DNA from: Opitutales bacterium
GTDB taxonomy: Bacteria; Verrucomicrobiota; Verrucomicrobiia; Opitutales; Coraliomargaritaceae
Direction: 5' to 3'
Assembly (NCBI GenBank): GCA_030729385.1
Contig: JANQXM010000048.1
Coordinates: forward strand, 1 to 64,000
Length of the DNA stretch: 64,000 bases
Positions 1-8,669 of the stretch are shown here, in pieces; the stretch's first letter is position 1, and the number at the start of each line of letters is the position of its first letter. The notes beneath the pieces were generated by a model, which saw only the letters and a list, made by a program, of their open reading frames with translations, searched no databases and was not told where the DNA came from. The position numbers and the translations under genes are program-made.

Positions 1-306
1 CTCGTTAAAAAAACTATGTTGGCTGGCGTCGGGCTGGCTGTCGTGACGAAAGATAAAGTTCTGGAGTCACTCGATGAATTGGTGGAAAAGGGGCGCTTGA
101 CGAAAGAAGAAGCTGCCGAGATGTCTGACCGCATCGTTAATGAAGGTAAGACCGAAACGGAGAAGGCTAAAGTGGAAGCTGGCCGCCTGTTTACCGAAAT
201 GCTACAGCGTGCAAATGTGGTGACTAAAGATCAATATGATGCGCTTGCTGCTCGTGTGACCGAACTGGAAGGACGCTTGCATAAGGAGTTTCCGAATAAC
301 GATTAG
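1..306 (+). CDS. Phasin-like small coiled-coil protein, 5' end outside window
   Basis: The frame is open from the first base, so the gene starts before the window; the first ATG inside it is at 16 but LVKKT precedes it in frame. The N-terminal part (LVKKTMLAGVGLAVVTKDKV) followed by 'LVEKGRLTKEEAAE' resembles the PhaF/phasin-like proteins annotated as polyhydroxyalkanoate synthesis regulators. The remaining ~80 residues are charged and helical, ending in a heptad-rich stretch (ALAARVTELEGRLHKE), which suggests a coiled coil. In that family the protein coats granules or acts as a small cytoplasmic helper; no PHA genes are visible here, so a granule role is only an inference. Confidence 0.75.
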   Translation, partial: LVKKTMLAGVGLAVVTKDKVLESLDELVEKGRLTKEEAAEMSDRIVNEGKTETEKAKVEAGRLFTEMLQRANVVTKDQYDALAARVTELEGRLHKEFPNND

Positions 307-317
307 TCGTTTCGGGA

Positions 318-345
318 GTTGTTTGTTGCTGGTTGTTTGTTGTTT
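318..345. repeat. Heptamer tract: four GTTGNNK units
   Basis: Four units of exactly seven bases follow each other: GTTGTTT, GTTGCTG, GTTGTTT, GTTGTTT. Read on the other strand the units are CAAC followed by three variable bases, the same core as the tract downstream of the next gene (756-783). The tract lies between the phasin-like gene and the ribosome-binding site (GGAGG at 355-359) of the four-helix-bundle gene. Confidence 0.8.
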
Positions 346-370
346 GAGGCGTGTGGAGGCGCGATGAATT

Positions 371-748
371 ATGGGACGTATTGATCGCTTTGAAGACTTG
401 GATTGTTGGAAGGCTTGTCGCGAATTGCGTGTGTTTGTGACTCGTGAAATTACGCCGCAATTACCTGCGGAAGAACGCTATCGCCTAGTCGATCAGTTGA
501 TCCGTGCGGCACGTTCGACCACTGCGAATATCGCGGAGGGTTTTGGTCGTCGGCATTACCTCGATAACGCTAAGTTTATTCGTAATAGTTTGGGCTCACA
601 GCATGAATGCCTCGATCATTTGATCGCAGGCAACGACGAGGGGATGATTTCAGATGAGCAGTTAGTGAAATTTAGAGTGATTTTTGAAAAGTCGTCGGCT
701 CTTTCGAATGGATATGCGAGCTATTTGGCTCGAACTGCGAAGGAGTAG
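371..748 (+). CDS. Four-helix-bundle protein (S23/IVP family)
   Basis: 125 residues, the usual length for the family first found as proteins encoded in 23S rRNA intervening sequences and structurally related to the Avd accessory proteins of diversity-generating retroelements. Family features visible are the opening 'DRFEDLDCWKACRELR', the central 'LVDQLIRAARSTTANIAEGFGR' type helix and the terminal helices. No enzymatic residues are apparent; the molecular role of stand-alone members is unknown. A GGAGG sequence 11 bases upstream supports the ATG at 371. The gene is free-standing, not inside an rRNA gene, and is bracketed by two inverted tracts of 7-base repeats, which suggests it arrived as a unit. 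Confidence 0.88.
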   Translation: MGRIDRFEDLDCWKACRELRVFVTREITPQLPAEERYRLVDQLIRAARSTTANIAEGFGRRHYLDNAKFIRNSLGSQHECLDHLIAGNDEGMISDEQLVKFRVIFEKSSALSNGYASYLARTAKE

Positions 749-755
749 TTTCTCA

Positions 756-783
756 CAACAAGCAACGTTCAACTAGCAACTCT
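756..783. repeat. Heptamer tract: four CAACNNN units
   Basis: Four in-phase heptamers, CAACAAG, CAACGTT, CAACTAG and CAACTCT, fill most of the 36-base spacer between the four-helix-bundle gene and the UbiB-type kinase gene. The invariant CAAC core with three free positions is the reverse complement of the tract at 318-345, so the two tracts form degenerate inverted flanks around 371-748. Confidence 0.8.
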
Positions 784-784
784 T

Positions 785-2428
785 ATGAAACCTTTTAACT
801 ATCTCTCGAATGCTGTCCGCGCCCCTGAAATTGTGGCGATTTTGGTGCGTTGGGGTTTTGAGGATTTATTACTGCAGCTAGATACACCGCAGTTCCTGTT
901 GCGGAATTTAGTGCGTGAGAAGGTCACGCATCTGACGCCTTACGAACGGGTGCGTAATGCCTGCGAGGAGCTTGGGCCGATCTTTGTGAAGTTTGGTCAG
1001 ATCCTTAGCACACGGCCTGATAAATTGCCTGAGCCGCTGGTGATGGAGCTCAAGAAGCTTCGTAGCGAAGTGGTGGCGCAGCCCTTTGATAAAATTAAAC
1101 CGATTCTGCTCAAGGAATTGGAATGTGACATTGAGGATGTCTTTGCGGAGTTTGACTCAGTGCCTGTGGCTGCGGGTTCTTTAGGCCAAGTCTATAAGGC
1201 GAAACTGATTTCGACAGGTGAGTGGGTCTGCGTGAAAGTGCAACGTGCTGATATTCATAAAACGATTTCGGCGGATTTAGAGATCATTGGTTGGTTCGCA
1301 CGCCAGTTGCATACGCGGATCGAAGAACTACAACCTTACAATTTGCCAACACTATTGGCGGAGGCGGAGAAGCGCCTACACGAAGAGTTAAATTATAAAA
1401 ATGAGGCGGACAACGCCGAGATTTTCCGAGCCTTGAATGATAAGCCGAAGGTATTTGCGCCGAGGGTATATCGTGCGCTGACCACACGGCGTTTACTAGT
1501 GACGGAATGGGTGGACGGATGTGCGCCCGATAAAATTACCTTTGTCGGAGAAGAGGCTAAAGAATTGGCGCGAATGGGCGGTGATTCCGTCTTTCACCAG
1601 ATCGTCGGCACGGGATTTTTTCACTCGGACCCTCACTCGGGTAATATGCTGGTGACGCCAGATCAGCGTATTTGCTTTCTAGATTGGGGGCAGGCTGGGC
1701 AAATTACCTTGGAGATGCGGCATCACTTGGCGGATCTTTTTGCCGCGATCACCGCGCGTGATGCAGCAAAAGTCATTCGAGTCGCGGAGCGTATGGCGGT
1801 GAACAACCGACGAATTGATCGTCGCCCAATAGAAAAGGAAGTTACCTTGCTGTTAAATAAGCATAGGGAGTTCGGTCCCTCTGGGACGAAGATGGGAACC
1901 GTTGGTCTAGAGATGCTGTATATTTTTGGCACCAATGGGATCGAGTTGTCGCCAGACTATGTCTTGCTTTCGAAAGCGATTCTTTGTGTTGAGGAAACAG
2001 CACGGACTATGGACCCTGAATTTGATATTCAAGTCGTTGCGCGTCCTTACCTCGAACAGCTGAACAAGGAGCGCTGGAGCGCGACGAGTATTGCGCAGCA
2101 CACCTTGTATCCGATGTTGTCGATGCTGCGTCGGATGCAGCAAATACCTGAGAACCTGCAGCGTATTTTACAGCGGATCGAAGAAGAGGATTTGCAGATT
2201 AACTTTCACCATACGGGGACGGAGAACTTGCAGGAGACTTTTAATGCATCGATGAATCGCCTGACAGTGGGTATCATCATTGGGTCCTTGTTGATCGGAT
2301 CTTCGTTGATTATTACGACCGGGGTGAAGCCATTGTTATGGGGGCACCCTGCAATCGGTATTCTTGGCTTTCTAGTTTCAGGCATGCTTGGGATGTATAT
2401 CGTGATATCAACGCTTCGTAAGCATTGA
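785..2428 (+). CDS. ABC1/UbiB-type atypical kinase
   Basis: 547 residues, the usual size for AarF/UbiB/ABC1 proteins, which support quinone lipid biosynthesis as membrane-associated ATPases. The family signatures are present: the KxGQ motif (FVKFGQ, about residue 70), an alanine/glycine-rich loop (AAGSLGQV) in place of a normal glycine loop, the lysine of VCVKVQ, the ExD motif (NEADNA), the catalytic HSDPHSGN and the metal-binding DWG. Two hydrophobic segments near the C-terminus (about 490-545) are the usual membrane anchor. menC and menE lie a few kilobases away, so a link to menaquinone is plausible but not shown. Its stop overlaps the start region of the following yjbQ-type gene. Confidence 0.92.
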   Translation: MKPFNYLSNAVRAPEIVAILVRWGFEDLLLQLDTPQFLLRNLVREKVTHLTPYERVRNACEELGPIFVKFGQILSTRPDKLPEPLVMELKKLRSEVVAQPFDKIKPILLKELECDIEDVFAEFDSVPVAAGSLGQVYKAKLISTGEWVCVKVQRADIHKTISADLEIIGWFARQLHTRIEELQPYNLPTLLAEAEKRLHEELNYKNEADNAEIFRALNDKPKVFAPRVYRALTTRRLLVTEWVDGCAPDKITFVGEEAKELARMGGDSVFHQIVGTGFFHSDPHSGNMLVTPDQRICFLDWGQAGQITLEMRHHLADLFAAITARDAAKVIRVAERMAVNNRRIDRRPIEKEVTLLLNKHREFGPSGTKMGTVGLEMLYIFGTNGIELSPDYVLLSKAILCVEETARTMDPEFDIQVVARPYLEQLNKERWSATSIAQHTLYPMLSMLRRMQQIPENLQRILQRIEEEDLQINFHHTGTENLQETFNASMNRLTVGIIIGSLLIGSSLIITTGVKPLLWGHPAIGILGFLVSGMLGMYIVISTLRKH

Positions 2429-2430
2429 GT

Positions 2431-2850
2431 ATGGCTGTATTCACAAAAGAGATACGATTCAGTGCACCTGGTAAATCGACGGAAGAATTTACGTCTGAAA
2501 TTATTTCCGGTCTTCGAGAATCGGGGTTTCGCGAAGGTTCCGTTTCAGTATTTTGCTGCCATACAAGTTGCAGCCTGGTGATCATGGAAAATGCCGATCC
2601 CTCCGCTCGTCGTGACTTGGAACGTTTTATCGAGCGCCTCGTGCCAGAGAATAATCCCGATTTCACTCATACCTATGAAGGACCGGATGACATGCCCAGT
2701 CATATTAAGATGGCACTGACTCGAACTGTGGAAGTGATTCCGTTTGTGGAGGGCCGTCTCTGTTTGGGCACTTGGCAAGGGGTATTCCTATGGGAGCACC
2801 GAGCACGGTCGCACTCACGACGAATCGTGTTGAGTTTTCAAGGCGAGTAG
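2431..2850 (+). CDS. YjbQ/UPF0047 family protein
   Basis: 139 residues from the ATG at 2431; a TTG at 2425 in the same frame overlaps the UbiB stop and is a less likely start. The whole length matches the YjbQ family: HTSCSLVIMENADP, then 'HTYEGPDDMPSHIK' and the C-terminal 'GRLCLGTWQGVFLWEHR'. Conserved histidines in these motifs make up the metal site. Members have a weak thiamin-phosphate synthase activity in assays, and the physiological role is unsettled. The tight junction with the kinase gene suggests one transcript. Confidence 0.92.
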   Translation: MAVFTKEIRFSAPGKSTEEFTSEIISGLRESGFREGSVSVFCCHTSCSLVIMENADPSARRDLERFIERLVPENNPDFTHTYEGPDDMPSHIKMALTRTVEVIPFVEGRLCLGTWQGVFLWEHRARSHSRRIVLSFQGE

Positions 2851-2854
2851 TGCC

Positions 2855-3175
2855 CTAGAAGCTTGCGAGGGAGTAGGACGTAATTTCTACGATCTGATTT
2901 TCGTCGATTGCGTAGATGTCGCAGTAGTGCATGTCGCTGTCGAGGTCAGCGCCTTCGACGATGATGTGCGATTTCCCTTTAATCACCCGGCCATTTTGAA
3001 AATTGGGTGTCCCTTGAGAGGCGGCGTCTTCACACATTTCTTTGACTGCTTCATTGCCGTCTATGGTTCGGTCGCCGACGATGTGCCACTCGATCCCATC
3101 AGCGATGTATTCGAGGGCTGGTGTGGAGTCGCCCATGGAGAAGGCTTCGCAGGCTGCTACGATTTTTGCGTTCAT
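2855..3175 (-). CDS. SnoaL/NTF2-like small protein
   Basis: 106 residues from the ATG at 3175. The pattern 'ACEAFSMGDSTPALEYIADGIEWHIVGDRTIDGNEAV' followed by a beta-rich C-terminus (GKSHIIVEGADLDSDMHYCDIYAID) is that of the NTF2-like/SnoaL cone fold used by small binding or isomerase proteins. I cannot assign a substrate. It follows the adenylosuccinate synthetase gene by only four bases and so probably ends the guaB-purA transcript. It converges on the yjbQ-type gene with no room for a separate terminator. A longer in-frame reading exists upstream but lies inside purA in another frame and is unlikely to be translated. Confidence 0.78.
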   Translation of the reverse strand: MNAKIVAACEAFSMGDSTPALEYIADGIEWHIVGDRTIDGNEAVKEMCEDAASQGTPNFQNGRVIKGKSHIIVEGADLDSDMHYCDIYAIDENQIVEITSYSLASF

Positions 3176-3179
3176 GGGT

Positions 3180-4727
3180 TTAGTGTGTGAGTTGTAGCAG
3201 CTCTTCAACCGCGGGCACGTCTTTGATGATCTGACTTGGCTCGGGGCCGACACCGATGTAGCGGAGGTTGGGCACTTTATTTTTGTTCGTGTCGCCGTGA
3301 TTGGCGACATCGATTAAGGCTTTCATCATCCAGGCGACATAATTTTTCGCGGCTTTAGGAAGATTGTTGAAGCTGCGCACACCAGAGATGTCTTCGCTCC
3401 AACCGGGCACGATTTTATAGACGGGTTTGAGCGTGCGTCGGTAGTTGTCATCGCGGGGCACGTGGTAGACGACATTGCCTTCGGCATCTTCGTATGCGAT
3501 GCAGATCTGAAGCTCGCCTTGCCAATCGCCAGCGTGGGAAAGGGCGTCGAGTTTATTGAGGACGAGGTCTTGGTAGCCTCCGTAGCGGAGGGCGTCACCT
3601 TTTTCGACAGCATCATACCAGCCGACCATGCGTTGCCGTCCGGTCGTGGCGCCGAACTCGATTTTACGGAGTTGTTGGCTGAGCGGGTGATCGAGATCGA
3701 TCTCAGAGATGAAGACGTGGGTGCCGACTTTGGTGTCGTATGCTTTACAGCAACCGACGTTGTGAATGGCTTGTGCTGGCACACCGGCGGATTGGAAAAA
3801 TTCCGGAGTGAAAGTGTGTGATGCCGTCACGTTGGGCGGGAAGCCGTGACGTTTGTCGAGCCAGTAGGCCTGACCGAACTCGCCGATGATGTAGTTGCCT
3901 TTGTCTTGCTCGCGGAGGATGAGTTCGCGTACGTCGACGACTTGAGGCGCAAGCGTTTGTCCTGCGGCCCAATACGTGTCGATGAGTTTGCCTGCATTGA
4001 GGGTGAAGGGTGCGTCGCCGGCAAATTGGCTGAAGTCGAATTCGCTGCTATCAAATTTCCCAGCATTGATGACTTCGGCATTGGCGCGAGTTTCGGCGCC
4101 ACTGAGCGTTTCGAAAAATGACGGCCAGCGTTCGGGTGCCACTTGGCAGACGTGCTCTATCACGCGAAGGGCGCGGTCGATGCGACCCTGCATTTTTGCG
4201 GCAAAAGCTTCTTTGCTGCCAAGGAAGTCGGCATAGTAAATTTGGAACTGACCGACCTCGTCGAGATAGGCGGGGGTGATGCCGCGACCAGTGGAGCCAC
4301 GTGGATCACTCTTTTGGATGTGCACGCGGTAGTCTTCCCATGCGAGGTCAAGCAGGCGATGGCAAAGGTCGGAAACGAGGCAGCGCTCATCGATGGCTAG
4401 GCGCGTGAGGGCGACATGGCCGTGTAGTTCTGCGTAGGCAGTTTCCCATAGGAACTTGCGCGGGTCGGCTACGACACCGCAACCAATCGGAAGGTGAGGC
4501 ACCTTCGGGTCGGCGACGCCTCCAGGGAGGAGGTTCAGCTTGAGACCGGCGACGGTGTGACCGGAGTTCGAGCCACCGTTGACTTTCATGACTGCGGCTA
4601 CGGCATCGTCACGCCCGGTGATTTCACGCAGTTCGTTGACGATTTCGAGGATGACGCGGCCTTTGCCTTCGTCTCCAGTGGAGATGCCAGTGTCGGCGAT
4701 GAGTTGTGAGCTAAATGGAGTGAGCAT
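3180..4727 (-). CDS. purA: Divergent adenylosuccinate synthetase
   Basis: 515 residues, against about 430 for typical PurA, which joins IMP and aspartate using GTP on the way to AMP. Key motifs remain: GDEGKG (catalytic Asp19), GGSNSGHT (catalytic His57), [10 protein letters not shown], the IMP-contacting glutamine in EFGQAYWLD (EGAQGTLLD in E. coli), [13 protein letters not shown] and KLDALS. The rest is strongly diverged, with extra length in the middle (about 190-250). Retention of the catalytic aspartate argues for ordinary PurA chemistry rather than the phage PurZ reaction, where that residue is changed. It sits 43 bases after guaB, so the two IMP-consuming branch enzymes appear to be co-transcribed. 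That this is the cell's only PurA is inference. Confidence 0.82.
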   Translation of the reverse strand: MLTPFSSQLIADTGISTGDEGKGRVILEIVNELREITGRDDAVAAVMKVNGGSNSGHTVAGLKLNLLPGGVADPKVPHLPIGCGVVADPRKFLWETAYAELHGHVALTRLAIDERCLVSDLCHRLLDLAWEDYRVHIQKSDPRGSTGRGITPAYLDEVGQFQIYYADFLGSKEAFAAKMQGRIDRALRVIEHVCQVAPERWPSFFETLSGAETRANAEVINAGKFDSSEFDFSQFAGDAPFTLNAGKLIDTYWAAGQTLAPQVVDVRELILREQDKGNYIIGEFGQAYWLDKRHGFPPNVTASHTFTPEFFQSAGVPAQAIHNVGCCKAYDTKVGTHVFISEIDLDHPLSQQLRKIEFGATTGRQRMVGWYDAVEKGDALRYGGYQDLVLNKLDALSHAGDWQGELQICIAYEDAEGNVVYHVPRDDNYRRTLKPVYKIVPGWSEDISGVRSFNNLPKAAKNYVAWMMKALIDVANHGDTNKNKVPNLRYIGVGPEPSQIIKDVPAVEELLQLTH

Positions 4728-4733
4728 CTATTA

Positions 4734-4770
4734 AAAAGCTAGAAAGCTGAAAGTCGGGAAGGCTGAGAAA
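4734..4770. repeat. Imperfect heptamer-like tract between guaB and purA
   Basis: The guaB-purA spacer is mostly a stuttering sequence: AAAAGCT, A, GAAAGCT, GAAAGTC, GGGAAGG, then CTGAGAA. Units are about seven bases with one slip. It is purine-rich on the plus strand and less regular than the other tracts in the window, so membership in the same family is probable but not certain. Confidence 0.5.
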
Positions 4771-6354
4771 TTATTTAGAAGAGTCGCTGGTAGCTTCGCT
4801 TGTTTTGACGGTGATGACATCGTGCGGTGCGGACTCGCGTTGGCCGGCAGGACTGACACGGATGTAGCGTGCATTCGCACGGAGCTGTCCGAGATTTGCA
4901 GCACCGAGGTAACCCATGCCAGATTGGATGCCACCTACGAGTTCGCGAAGGACGGCTGCCAGTGGTCCGACGGACTCTTTAAGGGCTTCGATGCCTTCGG
5001 CTGCGGCCTTAGTTGCGACGTCTTTACGGTCGTGCCCATAGCGAGCGGCGGAGCCGTCTTTCATGGCTGCGCTGCTACCCATGCCGCGGTATTGCTTATA
5101 GAGTTTGCCGTTGATTTCGAGTAGTTGCCCCGGGGCTTCGTTACAACCAGCAAGCAGGCTGCCACACATGACGCCGTCGGCGAGGGTGAGGGCTTTGACC
5201 ATGTCACCGGATTTGGTGATGCCGCCGTCGGCGAGGATGGCGACGCCTTTTTTGCGTGCGGCAATCGAGGCGCAGTAGAGTGCGGTCATTTGAGGAATGC
5301 CTACACCAGCAACGATACGAGTCGTGCAGATAGAGCCGGGACCTTGTCCAATCTTAATCGTGTTGGCGCCTGCATCGGCGAGGAAGTCGACGCCTTCCGC
5401 GCTAGTGACATTGCCAGCGATCAAAGTGAGATCGGGGAACTCTGAACGGAGCATGCGGATGGCATCGCCCACGCCCTTGGAGAATCCGTGTGCGGTGGAG
5501 ACGGCGATGGCATCGACACCTTCGTCGACGAGTGTGCAGACATGACCGAGGATGCGGTCGCGATCAAGCTCGCCATCTGGCTTGCGGTGAGCGGAGATCG
5601 CTGCACCACACATCAAACGGAAGTGACTGTCGCGGGCAGGTTTGACAGTTTGTTGCGATTCTAGACCAATGCGCTCGATGTCGCTTAAAGTGAAGAGACC
5701 GCAGAGACGGTCTTCTTCGTCAACCACCAGAATTTTGTGGATACCCATGTGCTGGGTGAAAAATTGATCGGCCGCTTTAATCGGGTCGTGAGTGATTTCT
5801 TTTTCAGTCAGGGTGTAAACTTGATCGCGTGGAGTCATCGCTTCGGAGACTAAGCGATTCGCGTAGCGTGCTTTGACCACACGCCCAGGTAGTAGACCGA
5901 GGAGGTGGTTATTGCCATCCACTACAGGGAAAGTGCTGAACCCGAAACCGCGGTCTTGGATGTAGTCGAGGACTTCGCCGATTTTTTGATCGGGACCGAC
6001 TTTGATCGGTTCTTGAATGAAGCCGTGAATATGGTTTTTCACACGAGCCACTTCTTTGACCTGATTCTCATCGCTCATGTTGTAGTGGATGAGGCCCATG
6101 CCGCCGTTTAGCGCCATTTCGATAGCCATCTTCGACTCTGTTACAGTGTCCATGTCCGAAGAAATGATCGGTATCTGGAGCTCAAGCGAAGGCGACAATT
6201 TGGTCGCGAGGGATGTCTGGCGTGGCAACACGTCGGAGTAGAGTGTCGCCAAGGAGATGTCGTCGTAGGTTAAGCCGACGGGCAAATTGCTGATAAAAAA
6301 GGATTCAGCGGCCTGATAGTAATCTTCGATACGTGGTGCAGCGGGTGCTTTCAT
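4771..6354 (-). CDS. guaB: IMP dehydrogenase
   Basis: 527 residues; oxidises IMP to XMP with NAD, the committed step to GMP. The barrel begins at GLTYDDISL (about 27), followed by the substrate-binding SSDMDTVTE. Two CBS repeats are inserted at about 115-235 ([17 protein letters not shown] and [18 protein letters not shown]). The catalytic loop is GPGSICTTR, and the flap region [10 protein letters not shown] follows. It is longer than the usual ~490 residues because of N- and C-terminal extensions. The start codon overlaps nothing coding and faces menC across a short spacer holding a 9-base inverted repeat. It is the first gene of the guaB-purA-NTF2-like operon. Confidence 0.96.
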   Translation of the reverse strand: MKAPAAPRIEDYYQAAESFFISNLPVGLTYDDISLATLYSDVLPRQTSLATKLSPSLELQIPIISSDMDTVTESKMAIEMALNGGMGLIHYNMSDENQVKEVARVKNHIHGFIQEPIKVGPDQKIGEVLDYIQDRGFGFSTFPVVDGNNHLLGLLPGRVVKARYANRLVSEAMTPRDQVYTLTEKEITHDPIKAADQFFTQHMGIHKILVVDEEDRLCGLFTLSDIERIGLESQQTVKPARDSHFRLMCGAAISAHRKPDGELDRDRILGHVCTLVDEGVDAIAVSTAHGFSKGVGDAIRMLRSEFPDLTLIAGNVTSAEGVDFLADAGANTIKIGQGPGSICTTRIVAGVGIPQMTALYCASIAARKKGVAILADGGITKSGDMVKALTLADGVMCGSLLAGCNEAPGQLLEINGKLYKQYRGMGSSAAMKDGSAARYGHDRKDVATKAAAEGIEALKESVGPLAAVLRELVGGIQSGMGYLGAANLGQLRANARYIRVSPAGQRESAPHDVITVKTSEATSDSSK

Positions 6355-6375
6355 GGAAAGACTCCACCAAAAGAT

Positions 6376-6400
6376 TGTCTTTTCTCAAGTTGAAAAGACA
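6376..6400. promoter_or_regulatory. 9-bp inverted repeat between guaB and menC
   Basis: TGTCTTTTC, a 7-base spacer, then GAAAAGACA: a perfect 9-base inverted repeat in the 58-base divergent intergenic region. Position and symmetry fit an operator for a dimeric regulator controlling the purine operon, menC-menE, or both. It does not resemble the PurR sites I know, so the regulator is unknown. There is no T-run on either side, so a terminator is unlikely. Confidence 0.55.
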
Positions 6401-6412
6401 GTTGTTTGTGAA

Positions 6413-7381
6413 ATGAGCCCTCAAATCTCCATAAAGCCGTATCGGCGGACTTTTCGACAGCCTTTGCGCACTGCGCATGGGATATGGTCAGTTCGGGAGG
6501 GTTTTATCGTCCGAATCGAGAAAAATGGTCGTTTCGGCTATGGGGAAATCGCTCCAATTGCGGAATTTGGCACGGAGACGGTGTCGGTCGCCGCCGCATT
6601 TTTGGCTAAATATGCTCAAAACCCCGAAATTGCGGTGCCCGTTGAGCTGCCATGCTGTGCTTTTGGTCTCAGTGCGGCTTTGGCGCAGGCTGAGGCGAGT
6701 TGCGCCCAAGTTCCCGACTCAGGGACGGTCGCCCCGATACAGTATGGAATTGCGGCCCTGTTGCCTGCTGGGGAATCTGCCATAACTGCCATAGGCGCGA
6801 AAGTAGCCAGCGGGTTTAATGTATTCAAATGGAAGATCGGTGTGGAGCCAATCGAGGTGGAGTTGGAGCTGATGCGTCAATTAATGTCACTTTTGCCTCC
6901 AACGGGTCAGCTACGGCTCGATGCGAACGGCGGGCTGACTGATACTGAGCTCAAAACTTGGCTTTCTGCATTGCGGCATTTTAAAGCGCAGCTTGAGTAT
7001 CTGGAGCAACCAATGCCCCCAGGGAATGAAAGTATCATGCAAGCGCTTGCCTTAGGGTCGGGCATCTCAATAGCACTCGATGAATCATTGAATGGAAGCG
7101 AAGCCGCGCATTGGCTGGAAAATTGGCAAGGCCCGCTCGTGGTAAAGCCTGCACTCATGGGGAATGTCGGTTCTTTAGTCGAACGACTAAAGCCGGTGGC
7201 CGACAGTATCGTGCTATCGTCAGTATTTGAAACTGGGGTGGGGGTGACGAATGCCGTTTCGATCGCAGATCAATTGCTGGGGATGAATCGCGCGCTTGGG
7301 TTTGATACTTGCGATGCTTTTGACGATGGTCTGGATCTCACGCCCGAAGATGTATGGAAACAATTGCCCCATTTGATATAG
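6413..7381 (+). CDS. menC: o-Succinylbenzoate synthase (enolase superfamily)
   Basis: 322 residues from the ATG at 6413; an earlier in-frame ATG at 6353 lies on top of the guaB start and the inverted repeat and is less likely. It dehydrates SHCHC to o-succinylbenzoate in menaquinone synthesis. Visible active-site elements are the KxK pair in FKWKIG, metal ligands in LRLDANGG, EYLEQP and IALDES, and the opposing lysine in VVKPALMG. The enolase superfamily also holds dipeptide epimerases with the same motifs. The overlapping menE gene decides for MenC. Confidence 0.88.
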   Translation: MSPQISIKPYRRTFRQPLRTAHGIWSVREGFIVRIEKNGRFGYGEIAPIAEFGTETVSVAAAFLAKYAQNPEIAVPVELPCCAFGLSAALAQAEASCAQVPDSGTVAPIQYGIAALLPAGESAITAIGAKVASGFNVFKWKIGVEPIEVELELMRQLMSLLPPTGQLRLDANGGLTDTELKTWLSALRHFKAQLEYLEQPMPPGNESIMQALALGSGISIALDESLNGSEAAHWLENWQGPLVVKPALMGNVGSLVERLKPVADSIVLSSVFETGVGVTNAVSIADQLLGMNRALGFDTCDAFDDGLDLTPEDVWKQLPHLI

Positions 7382-8664
7382 AAGCGCTTAAGCGTGATTG
7401 GATCGAGGGCATTGCTGGGGATGTCTTCTCCGAAGAAGTGTCTCGATGTGCATCAAAGATCAAGGCTGGTGGCGAGCGCGTGCAGTTGGGTGGTGTGTTG
7501 ATCTGCGAGCAAGATCCTGTTGCGTTTGCAGCTGCGTTTTTTGCGGCGGTGTCGTTAAGCGTGCCAGTTGTCTTGGCAAACCCGAGATGGGGGCGATTTG
7601 AGTGGGCTACGTTTCAATCCCTCGTGAATCCTGCGCTGACTTTTGGGAAGTCATTCTTTGAGCCCCAAGAGGGGCAGCATGATCCGCTGCCGCGGGGCTC
7701 GATTCTGATCCCGACAGGTGGCACCACAGGGGGTGTGAAGTTGGCGATCCATTCGTGGTCGAGTCTCCACGTCGCTGCTCGCTCAGTAGCAGACTTTCTT
7801 GGAGGTGGACCGGTTAATAGCTGCTGTTGTTTGCCGCTTTTTCATGTCAGTGGTCTGATGCAGCTGATTCGTAGCTTTGTTTCAGATGGTTGTATCCGGT
7901 TTGATGATACGAAAATGGAAGGCTATTGTCTTTCACTGGTGCCGACTCAATTGCAGCGCCTATTGCAGGATGAGATGAGTTGCAGGAAGTTGGCGACCGC
8001 ACGTGCGATCTTTGTTGGCGGTGCGGCGATGCCTACAGCCGTAAGCGAGCAGGCGCGAGCGCTGCGACTGCCGATCATTCCAGTTTATGGAATGACGGAG
8101 ACAGCCGCCATGGTGGCAGCTGTGCCGAGTGATGATTTTATTGGTAGTCCATCCGCGGGAGCGGTGCCTGTTGGAGGGGCACGTTTTCAGATCGCGCCTG
8201 ATGGTCGCCTTCGCATACACAGCCCCGCGCTATTTGTCGGCTACCAAGGGCAAGCTGCGATTGATCCAGTTGAGGGCTACCTCACTGACGATGAAGCGCG
8301 GATCGATGAGGATGGTAAATTGCATGTCTTGGGTCGCGCGGATCGTCTGATTATCAGTGGCGGCGAAAAAATCGATCCCCGTGAAGTCGAGGACGCTATA
8401 CGTGAGGTAGCTGGATTGCAGGAAGTCATTGCGATTGGTTATCCAGATGCAGAGTGGGGAGAGAAGTTGGTCGTCTTTTACGTGGATCGACCTGGCAGTA
8501 GACGTATTTCAGAATGGCAGGATTCTTTGTGGGAGCAGTTGGCAAATTACAAATTCCCAAAGCAGTTGATTTCGGTGCCTAAGTTGCCGGTCGATGAGCG
8601 AGGTAAGTTGGATTGGTCCATGATCCATACTGCCGTGGAGGATAATTTAAATGAGAGTAGATAA
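7354..8664 (+). CDS. menE: o-Succinylbenzoate-CoA ligase
   Basis: 436 residues, the short length typical of MenE within the adenylate-forming enzymes; it activates o-succinylbenzoate with ATP and CoA. Motifs: the phosphate loop [11 protein letters not shown] (about residue 118), [19 protein letters not shown], the hinge region [20 protein letters not shown] and the C-terminal lysine in DERGKLDW. It overlaps menC by 28 bases, which points to translational coupling. The rest of the menaquinone pathway is not in the window. Confidence 0.9.
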   Translation: METIAPFDIEALKRDWIEGIAGDVFSEEVSRCASKIKAGGERVQLGGVLICEQDPVAFAAAFFAAVSLSVPVVLANPRWGRFEWATFQSLVNPALTFGKSFFEPQEGQHDPLPRGSILIPTGGTTGGVKLAIHSWSSLHVAARSVADFLGGGPVNSCCCLPLFHVSGLMQLIRSFVSDGCIRFDDTKMEGYCLSLVPTQLQRLLQDEMSCRKLATARAIFVGGAAMPTAVSEQARALRLPIIPVYGMTETAAMVAAVPSDDFIGSPSAGAVPVGGARFQIAPDGRLRIHSPALFVGYQGQAAIDPVEGYLTDDEARIDEDGKLHVLGRADRLIISGGEKIDPREVEDAIREVAGLQEVIAIGYPDAEWGEKLVVFYVDRPGSRRISEWQDSLWEQLANYKFPKQLISVPKLPVDERGKLDWSMIHTAVEDNLNESR

Positions 8665-8669
8665 GTGAT

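Noticed and set aside
3180-4727. PurZ (2-aminoadenine synthesis) as the identity of the PurA-like protein
   Set aside because: The catalytic aspartate of GDEGKG, altered in PurZ, is retained, and the context is a cellular purine operon.
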